Shown here: piece by piece, positions 32,076 to 40,554 of the stretch
How the letters are laid out: each line of letters begins with the position of its first letter
How positions within the stretch are numbered: position 1 is the first letter of the stretch
Source of the DNA: an uncultured Lachnospiraceae bacterium
GTDB lineage: Bacteria > Bacillota > Clostridia > Lachnospirales > Lachnospiraceae
NCBI GenBank assembly: GCA_910586315.1
Contig: CAJUIP010000034.1
Location: 1 to 40,678 of the forward strand
DNA length: 40,678 nucleotides
Direction of reading: 5' to 3'
Made by a program: the position numbers and the translations under genes
The notes under the pieces: generated by a model
What the model was told of the DNA's origin: nothing
Database searches by the model: none
Seen by the model: the letters and a program-made list of their open reading frames with translations, nothing else

Positions 32076-34978
32076 CTCTTCCCATAAGCCCCACTCCCAA
32101 ACCTTGCCAGCCTCTCCTTTAACTCCTTCAAATCCTTCCTGTCTGTAGTAATCAAGTCCTTCTCCAACTGACTTGCCTTAAACTCCAACATCAGGTTATT
32201 GCTGTTGGTAGAAATCATCCCCTTCCCCCTCTCAAAATGCACAATCTCCATCCGCTCCGCCTCCGACAAATGAAGAAGCTCCTGCACCTTCTTCGCCTCA
32301 TCATTCTCCAGATTCAGCACCACCTTCGTCTTGCAGGCATTGATAATCCCCCTCCCATACTTCCCGTCTTTCAGCGCCATAAAATCCGACAAGTCCTGGG
32401 TAGCGCACACCGCCGATCCCCCATACCCCCGGATAATCTTAAAAATCTCCAGCACATATTCCGCCGCCAGCTCATTGGAAGACGCCCCGATTAACTGCCA
32501 CACCTCATCCAGAAACACCGCCTTCTCCACTGTCCGATCCTCCTTCACCTTGGACCACACATAATCCAGAGCCACAAACATCCCCACCGGCAGCAAATCC
32601 CCAGTCAATTCCGAAATATCCAGCACCACATACTTATTCCCCAAATCCACATTGGTCTGCTGATTAAAGCTGGAAGCCGACCCATGAACCAGCCGGTTCA
32701 CGATATTGGCCATCCGCCTGGTCTCCGGCTTCTCACAAAGAATCTCATACACATCCCCCAAAACCGGCATTTTCCTATACCTCCCTTCACTCCCAGGTTC
32801 CAACAACGTCCCATTCTCATGAGTAATCCCCTTCCGGTAATACGCCGTCACCAAAGCCTCATCCAAAAGCTGCTTCTCCTCATGGTCCATATCCGGCACC
32901 AGAAGCGAAAAGAAAATATGCAAATCCTGAATCTTCGCCGCCAGTTCCGACCTCTCCAGCACCGCCCCGTCCAGCAAATCATTCGCCTCTTTATCCCTCT
33001 TCCGTATCTCCATCACATTGATACAATTAGCCGAAGCCGAAGAAATCTTAATAAATTCCCCACCGATATTGGTACAGGCCCTGGCAAACTCATGCCCCTT
33101 GTCCGGCGCAATAATAAACACCTGAATCTTTTTCCTCCTCATACGCAAAGCCATCAACTGCAGCAGAAACGTCTTCCCCGCCCCCGTAGTCCCCATAATG
33201 GAAATATTGGCGTTCTTGTACACCGCCGAATTAAAAATATCCACAATCACCAGAGAACTGTTTGCCGTATTCACCCCCATAAGAATCCCATTTCTGTCCG
33301 ACATCTCAAACGATGTAAACGGATAACAGCTTGCCGCCCCGGAAGTCAGCACATTCCGTTTCGACCTCTCATAAATACTCCTATCCAAATCCAGCAACGG
33401 CAGCGCCGACCGGAACCCCTGCTCCTCCTTAAACACACAGGAAACCGTGTCCATGTCCTGGGCATTCAGCAGCTTTTTCATCTCCTTCGCCCGCCACTCC
33501 ACCTCCCTGGCGCTGTACCCCGTCACCGTCACCAGCACGCACAGATAATAGAACTCCTCACTGGAAGACAGCCCGTTCTTTAAGTAATACCCCGCCTGAA
33601 TGGACTCCGCCAGGTCATCAAAATCCGAGTTGGTATCCGAAGCGTCCTTAATCTTAGACCGGTTCAGCCGTATCCGCCTCCCAATCCTCTCCAAAGTCTT
33701 CCCCTTGTCCTGCCTGTATAAAAACAAGTCCACATCAATCCCCTCCCCGGCGTTAATCAGCAGCGACATCCACCCCGCCGGAACCCGAAACCGGTAACGC
33801 CCCGAAGGAATAAACAGATAGGAGTGGTACACCCCATCCAGCACCACATAATTCCCATGCCGGAAATCCATTTCCTTCGGAGCCACACATTCCCCAATGG
33901 GAATCCGCCCCACGCTTTCCTCCCCATTCTCCCGAAAATACCACTCCGCCACCTGATTCAGCCTCTCCCCAAATCCCACCGTCTGGCTGGATTTCCGATT
34001 CAAAAGGGTATAAAGAAGCTCCGCCGTCTCCACCGTAGGATTCTCCGAAAGAACCACCTCATTCCCACACTGGTACAGATACTTTTTCGCCGTCTGGGCA
34101 TAAGAATTCAAAAGCCCTACAGCCTCCTTCTCCCCCTTCCTGGCCTCCACCTGAAACACCAGAAAGAACCGCCTGGTCACCGCCTCCTTATACCCCACCG
34201 TACACAAAAGCTCCCCATAGTCCCGCTGTAACATCCGGCACCTCTCATCCGTCTCCGTCCTCATATCCTCCCGCAGATCCTCCAGATACCCGGAAATATC
34301 CGCCTTCTTAGAAACCGATTTTATCTGCAGCTGAGGCGGTGCAATCTTCAAATACCCCATAAACGAATAGATAATGTTCCTCTGCTCCCCTGCGCTCCGG
34401 TGAAGGAAATTAATAGGCAGCACCTCCAGAATCTTCACATACCTGCCATCCTCCGTGTAAATGATTCCCTCCTTGATCGCCTTAATGGGAATCTCCTTGC
34501 CGGCTCTGGTAAAAGGCAGGTCATACAGCATTCCTCTTTCCTTTTCCTTCTGAACCGCCCCGCCTGTTCTTCCCTTTTGTCCCCTTCTCTCCCCCTTTTC
34601 CGCCCTGCGGCCTGCCCGGTTTTTCCTCTCCCTCCTTAAGTCCCTCTCTGCCCGCCTTAGTTCCCGTTTCCACTGCCGCCTCTGCTCTGCCAGCTTCCTT
34701 TTCTCCTCCGAACTTTCCTTTTCCCTGGTCTTTTCCTCCTGTCTCTTCCCCTCCCATCTCTTTTCCGCTTGACTCTTTTCTTTCTGTCCCTTTTCCTCCC
34801 GATTCCATTCCTTCTGGCTCTTTCCTTCCTGCTCCTTTTCTTCCTGATTCCATTCCTCCTGGCTCTTTTCTCCCGGCTCCTTTTCTTCCCGGCTCCATTC
34901 CTCCCAGCTCTTGCATTCCTCTCCCTTTTCTCCCCTACTCCATTCCTCCCGGCTTCCTCTGCCCATTTTTGCCTTCAT
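32072..34978 (-). CDS. VirB4/TraE-type conjugation ATPase with repeat-rich N-terminus
   Basis: About 968 residues. Residues 1-150 are a highly charged E/K/R/Q tract with four 15-residue repeats. The family core starts at about MLYDLPFTRAGKEIPI. Walker A GTTGAGKT is at 598-605 and Walker B AVFLDEVW at 822-829 (counted from a GTG 2 codons earlier), followed by ATQDLSDFMAL. VirB4 powers assembly of the mating channel. AAAGGTGA lies before the ATG at 34978. A second possible start is the ATG near 34531 after GGAAAGAGGA, which would give a normal-length protein without the tract. It overlaps the DUF5697-like gene by 4 bp. Confidence 0.9.
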   Translation of the reverse strand: MKAKMGRGSREEWSRGEKGEECKSWEEWSREEKEPGEKSQEEWNQEEKEQEGKSQKEWNREEKGQKEKSQAEKRWEGKRQEEKTREKESSEEKRKLAEQRRQWKRELRRAERDLRRERKNRAGRRAEKGERRGQKGRTGGAVQKEKERGMLYDLPFTRAGKEIPIKAIKEGIIYTEDGRYVKILEVLPINFLHRSAGEQRNIIYSFMGYLKIAPPQLQIKSVSKKADISGYLEDLREDMRTETDERCRMLQRDYGELLCTVGYKEAVTRRFFLVFQVEARKGEKEAVGLLNSYAQTAKKYLYQCGNEVVLSENPTVETAELLYTLLNRKSSQTVGFGERLNQVAEWYFRENGEESVGRIPIGECVAPKEMDFRHGNYVVLDGVYHSYLFIPSGRYRFRVPAGWMSLLINAGEGIDVDLFLYRQDKGKTLERIGRRIRLNRSKIKDASDTNSDFDDLAESIQAGYYLKNGLSSSEEFYYLCVLVTVTGYSAREVEWRAKEMKKLLNAQDMDTVSCVFKEEQGFRSALPLLDLDRSIYERSKRNVLTSGAASCYPFTSFEMSDRNGILMGVNTANSSLVIVDIFNSAVYKNANISIMGTTGAGKTFLLQLMALRMRRKKIQVFIIAPDKGHEFARACTNIGGEFIKISSASANCINVMEIRKRDKEANDLLDGAVLERSELAAKIQDLHIFFSLLVPDMDHEEKQLLDEALVTAYYRKGITHENGTLLEPGSEGRYRKMPVLGDVYEILCEKPETRRMANIVNRLVHGSASSFNQQTNVDLGNKYVVLDISELTGDLLPVGMFVALDYVWSKVKEDRTVEKAVFLDEVWQLIGASSNELAAEYVLEIFKIIRGYGGSAVCATQDLSDFMALKDGKYGRGIINACKTKVVLNLENDEAKKVQELLHLSEAERMEIVHFERGKGMISTNSNNLMLEFKASQLEKDLITTDRKDLKELKERLARFGSGAYGKR
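34769..34948 (-). repeat. Four tandem 45-bp coding repeats
   Basis: Encodes four in-frame 15-residue units of the form (E/K)-E-W-(S/N)-x-(E/G)-E-K-x4-K-S-(Q/W), followed by a fifth degenerate copy (AEKRWEGKRQEEKTR). The DNA copies differ slightly, so the array is not brand new. It makes a charged helical, probably coiled-coil extension on VirB4. Confidence 0.8.
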
Positions 34979-35008
34979 AACCACTCACCTTTCTGATTCG
35001 CCACTTTC

Positions 35009-35419
35009 CTATTTTCCCAGACTATCTCCCTTGTCATATCGTCCTCCTTCCTTTTTTCGCTCCCTCACCTTCTGCTCCCTCCTTTTCCTCCGGTTCTGCT
35101 CCATCCGGTAACGCTCATCCGGCGGCCCCAGATACCTTCTTTGCTTCACATACTGAAAAAAGCTGCCAATGAACCCAAACAGACTCTCCCCCTGCACCCC
35201 GATCACGCTTAAAATCACCACCGGAACCAAAACAATCATGCCAATGTACATCTTCACCCTTACCGTTGTATTCAGCGACAACAGAACCGGCACAAGAACC
35301 AGCAGAATCACCCCTGTCTCCACCGCATTCCTTGTCTTAATCCGCCCAGACAGCAGCGTCCCCTCCTCAGCAAAATTAGGAGGAATGGTATAAATATCAA
35401 TCCGGTCTTCCTGCTCCAT
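35009..35419 (-). CDS. PrgI-family conjugation protein
   Basis: A 136-residue membrane protein. The short N-terminus (IDIYTIPPNFAEEGTLLSGRI) is followed by two spans (about residues 32-50 and 57-75), GFIGSFFQYVKQRRYLGPP and a very basic tail (RRKRREQKVRERKK). This is the pattern of PrgI (VirB3-like) proteins that always sit before VirB4 in Gram-positive ICEs and pCF10-type plasmids. The ATG at 35419 has GAGGGTGA before it; a GTG three codons earlier is less likely. It is a part of the mating channel. Confidence 0.85.
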   Translation of the reverse strand: MEQEDRIDIYTIPPNFAEEGTLLSGRIKTRNAVETGVILLVLVPVLLSLNTTVRVKMYIGMIVLVPVVILSVIGVQGESLFGFIGSFFQYVKQRRYLGPPDERYRMEQNRRKRREQKVRERKKEGGRYDKGDSLGK

Positions 35420-35455
35420 AGCACTCACCCTCTTTCCTCAAACCTCAAAAATAAG

Positions 35456-37924
35456 TCATTTCCCATGTCTCCTGATTACCCACACAGCCCCATAGAGACT
35501 AATCGCTATCCCCAAAACAGCAATTAACAAAACAATCGACACTCCACCTTGCCCTTCCAAAGAGGAATCTCTTTCCAAAATACCCAATTCTAATTCCTCA
35601 TTTTCACCAGCTCCCCCTTCCGCTGTTTCCAGAATCTGCTCCATCCCCTCATCCCCACTCTCCCTTACCTGTATTTCCTCCTCCGCTTCATAAGTCACCT
35701 GATACACACTCCCAGGACGAACAAAAACCCGGCACATCATCACCTTATCCGTATCCACATCCATTTCCCCCGGTTCCACATGACAGTCAAACTTTCTCCC
35801 ATCCGCCAAATTCCTGGCATACGACTGAATGGTAGCCGGACTGTACAGATTCCCCGTCCTGGTCCGGCTCCCAGGGTCAGCAATGGTCAGATATCCGTTC
35901 TCCGTCACCCCAGTCAGAACAATATAATGCCCGCTGCTCCCCGAAATCGTATTCTCCGCGCAGATCACCACCGCCATTTTCCCATCCTTAAGCCCCTTCA
36001 CCACCTCACTCATCCGTTCCCGCTTCATCCTCTCCACAGAAAGCCCCCAGTGAGCAGCCGCAGCAGCCGGAAATGCATGGCTTGTCCCTTTCCCCTTCAC
36101 ATAATACCCTCCGGAAATGGCAAACCTCCCCGTCATCTCCGGCGTAACCCTCTCCCCTGTCAAGGTAGAAATCACAATAGCCAGCGCCGTAGGCCCACAC
36201 CCGGACGACCGGATATTACTTCCCCCATAAGGCAGAGAAGCCCACGGCTCCTCCCCCTGGTTGTAGTAAACCGCTTCCCCCACACAGCCAGCCACCGTAT
36301 CATACACAATCCGGTCCCCCTCCGTGGAAATCGTCCCGGTATAAATATCCTCCGAAGCCCCATCCCCCAGCACGAAATTTTTCCAGCTTGCCGCCCGCAG
36401 CACCAGGTCCTGAACTCCCTCCGCCCCCTGGCTGGCTATCTGAAACAAGGTCAGCACATAATTAAAAGATGTCTGATCCGTAACTATCCGGTACTCATAC
36501 CCCGTTTTCACCTCCGAAAGCTCCGGCTCCAGCAGCACCACAATGGCATAATCCACAATCTCCTTTTCCACCTCATCATCCCCGGACCCTTCCGTCTCTG
36601 TATGGGTCCCCGTCTGTGTCCAGCCCAGAAACTCCGAAGCCCTCTCCTCCACCAGAGACTTTAACAACACTTCCGACACCTCCAAACTTCCACTCACAAT
36701 TCCAGACTCTCCCATCCCATCTCCATTTCCACTCTCTGTTCCTTGTATTTCTCCCCCAGTTTCCACTCCCCCTGTCTCACCAGAATTTCCACCATTCCCC
36801 CCGGCTGCTCCGGACTCCTCACCCTCCAGGCCTCCATTCCCATTCCCTTGAACCATATCCGTAAAAATCAGATACCCCTTCACCTTCTCCACATAAGCAG
36901 GCGTCTCCCCATTCTGGGGAATCCGATACCCCGCCCGCTTCACCGCCCCCGGCCCCGCATTGTAAGCCGCCAGCGCCAGATCCAGCCCGTTAGGATACGC
37001 AGAAAATGTCCGTAACATCTCCCCTATGTACTTCGCCCCTCCCATAATGTTCTGCTTCGGATCATAAGGATTGGCCACCCCAAGGTTCGCCGCCGTAGCC
37101 GGCATAAGCTGCATAATCCCCACAGCCCCTGCCCCCGAAACCGCATTGGGGTTAAAATCCGACTCCACCTTAGCCATCGCCTTCAAAAGCGCCTCCGGCA
37201 CCTGATATGTAGCCGCCGCCAGAGCAAAATACTCATCATACACACTGGTCAGGTTCCCATCCACTCCGCCATAAGAACCATACCCGTTAAATCCCACAAT
37301 CCGACTCCCACTCCACTCATCCTCAATCAGCACCGCCAGATAACGACTCAGCTTCGGCTTCAATACCCTTTCATACTCATCCGTCTCCACCTCATACCCG
37401 TCATAATCCTCCCAGTTCTCATCAAAATCTTCCCCGATCTTTTCATACAGAGAATCCCTCTCCCCCTCAATCAGCCCATAAATCTCCTCCGCCAGCTGAG
37501 AATCCTCCGCCAAAAGAGTATCAATCTGATATTTAATATTCCGGTACTCCGCCTCCCTGGCCTGGGCCACATACCCATCCGCGTCCCCAAACCCCAGATA
37601 AGCCAAAATAATCCCCACCCCATTGACAATCACAAAAACAAACAAAAGAACAGACAAAAGGATCGAAAGAACCACCTTCCAAAACCTCTTACTTGTAACC
37701 AACGCACCCACAGCCGCCCCCAAAGGCCCCGCCAGCGCACTTCCCACGGCCATGCCCCCTGCCGCCCCGCCTGCACCACTGGCCGCGCCTGCCGCTGCCA
37801 TGGCTCCATGAGCCGACTGTACCGCCTGGGCGATCCGTTCTGCCTGCCCCGCTGCCCGGGCTCCCCGGGCAGCCATTTCTGCCGCTTTATCAAGCGGCCC
37901 ATTGTCCCTCCAGTCCTCTGACAT
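35456..37924 (-). CDS. Lytic transglycosylase fused to C39-like peptidase
   Basis: An 822-residue cell-wall enzyme. Ala/Gly-rich N-terminus, one membrane span (82-111), an acidic stalk, then an SLT lytic transglycosylase domain (228-350) with catalytic Glu254 in KVESDFNP, GIMQLMPATA and LALAAYNAGPGAV. A Gly/Glu-rich linker (355-410) follows, then a C39-like cysteine peptidase fold with Cys576 (SSGCGPTALA), His666 (SGHYIVLTG) and Asp683 (IADPGS). A second hydrophobic span with RRHGK ends the protein. It would open the peptidoglycan for the mating channel (VirB1/TcpG-like). AAGGAGAGTTT precedes the ATG. The C-terminal anchor is unusual for this group. Confidence 0.88.
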   Translation of the reverse strand: MSEDWRDNGPLDKAAEMAARGARAAGQAERIAQAVQSAHGAMAAAGAASGAGGAAGGMAVGSALAGPLGAAVGALVTSKRFWKVVLSILLSVLLFVFVIVNGVGIILAYLGFGDADGYVAQAREAEYRNIKYQIDTLLAEDSQLAEEIYGLIEGERDSLYEKIGEDFDENWEDYDGYEVETDEYERVLKPKLSRYLAVLIEDEWSGSRIVGFNGYGSYGGVDGNLTSVYDEYFALAAATYQVPEALLKAMAKVESDFNPNAVSGAGAVGIMQLMPATAANLGVANPYDPKQNIMGGAKYIGEMLRTFSAYPNGLDLALAAYNAGPGAVKRAGYRIPQNGETPAYVEKVKGYLIFTDMVQGNGNGGLEGEESGAAGGNGGNSGETGGVETGGEIQGTESGNGDGMGESGIVSGSLEVSEVLLKSLVEERASEFLGWTQTGTHTETEGSGDDEVEKEIVDYAIVVLLEPELSEVKTGYEYRIVTDQTSFNYVLTLFQIASQGAEGVQDLVLRAASWKNFVLGDGASEDIYTGTISTEGDRIVYDTVAGCVGEAVYYNQGEEPWASLPYGGSNIRSSGCGPTALAIVISTLTGERVTPEMTGRFAISGGYYVKGKGTSHAFPAAAAAHWGLSVERMKRERMSEVVKGLKDGKMAVVICAENTISGSSGHYIVLTGVTENGYLTIADPGSRTRTGNLYSPATIQSYARNLADGRKFDCHVEPGEMDVDTDKVMMCRVFVRPGSVYQVTYEAEEEIQVRESGDEGMEQILETAEGGAGENEELELGILERDSSLEGQGGVSIVLLIAVLGIAISLYGAVWVIRRHGK

Positions 37925-37954
37925 AAACTCTCCTTATATGGGAGTCCACAATCT

Positions 37955-39277
37955 TTATTTCCTGCCACTCCCACTCCTCTGATCGCGGCCTCTCCCGGAC
38001 TGCCCCACATTTCCGACAACCCCTTGGCCTTTCCCTCTCTGTTTCACTCCCTGCTTTCCCGCAGGCTTCGCCTTCTTTTCCGGACCCTCTATTCCGTTGC
38101 CTGATTCTGCCCTTTCCCTTAAGCTCCCAGGCACAGCCCCCTGCTCTCTGTAAATCTTCTCCAGCTTAAGCGTACCGTCCTTTTCCAGAGACACCCTGGT
38201 TTCCGGAAGAATTCCCGGCGCTTTCGCCGTTTCCGGAAGCTCATAAAAGGTCTTCCCATTCTCATGGATTGTCTGATACTCACCCTGGGGCCTCTCATAT
38301 TGGGAGGCGTCATAACGCATGTACCCTTCACCATCCCTCTCTGCCCTATATGCTCCAGGCATTCCAGTCCCATAATCTCCTGGCCCCGGCATTCCATGCA
38401 CCACACCGTCCATATTTCCTGCACCAGAAGCAGAATTGCCTGCCATGCTGCCTTCCACTCCGAAAGCCTCTCCCGAACCATTACCAGCACCCTGTCCAGA
38501 GCCACTCCCGACCGCATGTCCATTTTCAGTTCCGATACCAGCCCCAGATACACTGCCAATCTTCTCAAAATCGCCAGTCCCAAACCCTGATTCCATATTC
38601 GCAGAACTTCCAATGCCTGCATTTCCAGCGCCCAGGCCCCTATTTCCTACGCCTCCAGCCATACCAATTCCACCATCCGATACTCCGCCTTCCGCTATCC
38701 CTTCCATACCCGCAATACCTCCGGCTCCATATCCCATACCAGCCATATCCATAGCTGTTTCGCCATATCCAGCCTCCCCACAGTCAAAGTCTCCAAATCC
38801 GTCCGAAAAGCCGTCTATACCCTCAGCAAAGGAACCTCCAAAGCTGCCCATATCCGCCGGTTCAAAATCCTCCGCTGACATGCCGGAACTTCCGTCTTCC
38901 ATGCCCGCCGCAGCCTCAAACATTCCACCAAAAGCCGTATCCTCACCAGACATTCCAGCATAGTCCTCCAGGCCATTCATACCCTCCATAGGAATTCCGC
39001 CGCCGTCCAGCTCCATATCCCCTGAACCCATACCCTGGCCCATAAACTCCGCACCCCCGTCTTCCATTCCAAAAGGCGACATACCTTCCGCCTCCATGTC
39101 CGTCCCAAAAGGCTCCACGCCACCATGTCCCATTTCCGTTCCAAAAGATTCCATACCTCCCGGCATGTCCTCCCCCACATCCATAACCGAACCAAAAGGC
39201 CCGTCTTCCACCCCGCTGCTTCCCAAATCCATCTCTCCGCCTTCCATTCCCCAAAGGAATCGTCTTCCCAGAGCCAA
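37955..39277 (-). CDS. Gly/Met-rich C-terminal half of the VirB6-like protein (frameshifted)
   Basis: A 440-codon frame. Residues 11-290 are a low-complexity Gly/Met/Asp/Glu/Ala tract made of short units such as MESFGTEMGHGG and GMSPFGMEDGG. Then comes a more ordered part (YQTIHENGKTFYELPETAK, GTLKLEKIY) and a basic Gly/Lys/Arg tail. No ribosome site precedes the first ATG, and the first ten codons merely overlap the VirB6-like frame. It therefore reads best as the true C-terminal region of the gene at 40220, joined by a +1 shift near 39247-39252. The joined product would be about 754 residues. It could instead be a separate gene started internally. Confidence 0.6.
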   Translation of the reverse strand: MALGRRFLWGMEGGEMDLGSSGVEDGPFGSVMDVGEDMPGGMESFGTEMGHGGVEPFGTDMEAEGMSPFGMEDGGAEFMGQGMGSGDMELDGGGIPMEGMNGLEDYAGMSGEDTAFGGMFEAAAGMEDGSSGMSAEDFEPADMGSFGGSFAEGIDGFSDGFGDFDCGEAGYGETAMDMAGMGYGAGGIAGMEGIAEGGVSDGGIGMAGGVGNRGLGAGNAGIGSSANMESGFGTGDFEKIGSVSGAGIGTENGHAVGSGSGQGAGNGSGEAFGVEGSMAGNSASGAGNMDGVVHGMPGPGDYGTGMPGAYRAERDGEGYMRYDASQYERPQGEYQTIHENGKTFYELPETAKAPGILPETRVSLEKDGTLKLEKIYREQGAVPGSLRERAESGNGIEGPEKKAKPAGKQGVKQRGKGQGVVGNVGQSGRGRDQRSGSGRK

Positions 39278-40220
39278 AATTCATATGGCCGCCATGATTC
39301 CCTTCTGCAGCCCCTTTCCTGCCGCCGCCAAAATTCATAAACCGCCCGGCCATAAGCAATGCCCCCAGCCCACTCATACCGCCGCCGATCCGTCCCAGGT
39401 TCACACCCAGAGACCCCATATAAGAATCCAGCTTCGCCGTAATCTTGCAAAACCCGATAAGACACATATTGGCCGCAAAAAACTTCGTAAACCCATAAGA
39501 ACTTGCCATCATGTTCCCGTAAGCCGACAAAAACATCTTCACACACCAAGCATCCAGAATCACCACCAGCACCTGGCCTCCAAACATCTTTGCCCAGGAG
39601 CCCAACACATTGTTAGTCGCCTTAGACCCACCCGCCGCAAAGGCCAGCGGCGATGTATAAGAAAAGATCCCCAGCAGCACATACCGCTCCGCCAAAATAA
39701 ACAACATCTTAAAATAATTCCAGGCCACCACCAGCTGCAGCAGCAGCTTCAATATGGAAATCGTCATCACATCAATCCCCAGAACCGACATGACCCCTTC
39801 CGCCGCCGTCACATACTCACTGAACGAATCCACCGTGATCACAGTCCCCACCACCCAGTCATAAGACGTCCCCGCAACCTCCAGGATATAATTCACAATA
39901 TCCTTGGCAAATAAAATCATAAACAGACAAAAACAAGACCGGAACACCAACTCCACCGGGTCCTCCGAAGCCGTCCCCAGCTTTCCAAACATAGACTTAA
40001 ACAGCTGCCACACCAGAATCATCAAAAGCAGAGCCACCCCCATAGGCACAATGGCATTCCGGTACAAATCCCCCGCCACCCCAAACAGTTCCTCAAACAA
40101 ATCCAGATCACAAGACAAAATCTCCGTAAACATTCCGCTGGCAACATCCATCATGTCCACAATAAACTTAGAACACATCTCACTCACAGACTCAAACAGC
40201 AATTCCAATAACCAGCCCAT
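38943..40220 (-). CDS. VirB6/TrbL-like channel protein, frameshifted at its end
   Basis: Residues 1-324 are a polytopic membrane protein with about 6 spans: LLLMILVWQLFKSMFG, EDPVELVFRSCFCLFMILFAKDI, then a strong SILKLLLQLVVAWNYFKMLF region, FSYTSPLAFAAGG, and WAKMFGGQVLVVILDAWCVKM, cited in part. This is the VirB6/TrbL-like family of Firmicute ICEs. After GKTIPLG (codon 324, 39249) the frame turns into W/R/G-rich sequence of wrong-frame character for 100 codons, while the +1 frame continues as a sensible Gly/Met-rich tract. AGGAGGAATGA precedes the ATG. It forms the inner-membrane part of the mating channel. Confidence 0.75.
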   Translation of the reverse strand: MGWLLELLFESVSEMCSKFIVDMMDVASGMFTEILSCDLDLFEELFGVAGDLYRNAIVPMGVALLLMILVWQLFKSMFGKLGTASEDPVELVFRSCFCLFMILFAKDIVNYILEVAGTSYDWVVGTVITVDSFSEYVTAAEGVMSVLGIDVMTISILKLLLQLVVAWNYFKMLFILAERYVLLGIFSYTSPLAFAAGGSKATNNVLGSWAKMFGGQVLVVILDAWCVKMFLSAYGNMMASSYGFTKFFAANMCLIGFCKITAKLDSYMGSLGVNLGRIGGGMSGLGALLMAGRFMNFGGGRKGAAEGNHGGHMNFGSGKTIPLGNGRRRDGFGKQRGGRRAFWFGYGCGGGHAGRYGIFWNGNGTWWRGAFWDGHGGGRYVAFWNGRRGCGVYGPGYGFRGYGAGRRRNSYGGYEWPGGLCWNVW

Positions 40221-40521
40221 TCATTCCTCCTACTATTTTCCAGGCACGCTTTCCTCCCCTCCCGCCATCTGCCAGACCGCTGAAAGCTCCAAAAACACGC
40301 CTTATTCTATTCTCCTCCTCCAGAGGCCTTCCACCTCCTTCCTGCCGGGAGAGCGCCGGCCTTTTCTTTTTTCAAAATCAGCAACATCTTATCCTTGCCC
40401 TGCCTCCAGATGAATTTAGACCATAGATGAATCCAGACACTCCCATCCAATCCATCCACAAATACTGCCCGTCAATCCACCTGAAAGCCATCCACACTCT
40501 TCACCACCCCATAAAACAAAC
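40221..40521. other. Gap without a convincing gene
   Basis: About 300 bp between the partial VirB2-like gene and the VirB6-like start. On the minus strand there is one 26-codon frame (MLLILKKEKAG start) with a poor ribosome site and several GGAGG-like purine runs just before the VirB6-like start. Nothing else is recognised. Confidence 0.4.
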
Positions 40522-40545
40522 GCCGGACAAGTTTCCCTGCCCGGC
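40522..40545 (-). terminator. Terminator-like hairpin after the VirB2-like gene
   Basis: GCCGGACAA / TGCCCGGC imperfect stem with a short loop, followed on the minus strand by GTTTGTTTTATG. It lies just past the stop at 40555 and could reduce transcription into the VirB6-like gene, setting a higher level for the small upstream protein. Confidence 0.5.
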
Positions 40546-40554
40546 TCTCCCTGT

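Noticed and set aside
32684..33583. 299-codon plus-strand open frame opposite VirB4
   Set aside because: It is the mirror of the VirB4 coding strand (His/Pro/Arg/Leu-rich product, no ribosome site, no family features). Similar shadows exist at 35780-36664, 39096-39914 and 28722-29255.
34769..34948. CRISPR-like direct repeats
   Set aside because: The 45-bp units are contiguous with no spacers and keep a protein frame; they are coding tandem repeats.
37955..39277. Independent collagen-like or surface-repeat protein
   Set aside because: The Gly-rich tract has no strict G-x-y period, no signal peptide and no ribosome site. It reads better as the frameshifted C-terminus of the VirB6-like protein.
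39904..40413. 169-codon plus-strand frame near the right edge
   Set aside because: It is mostly antisense to the VirB6-like start; Ser/Asn/Pro-rich, without a ribosome site.
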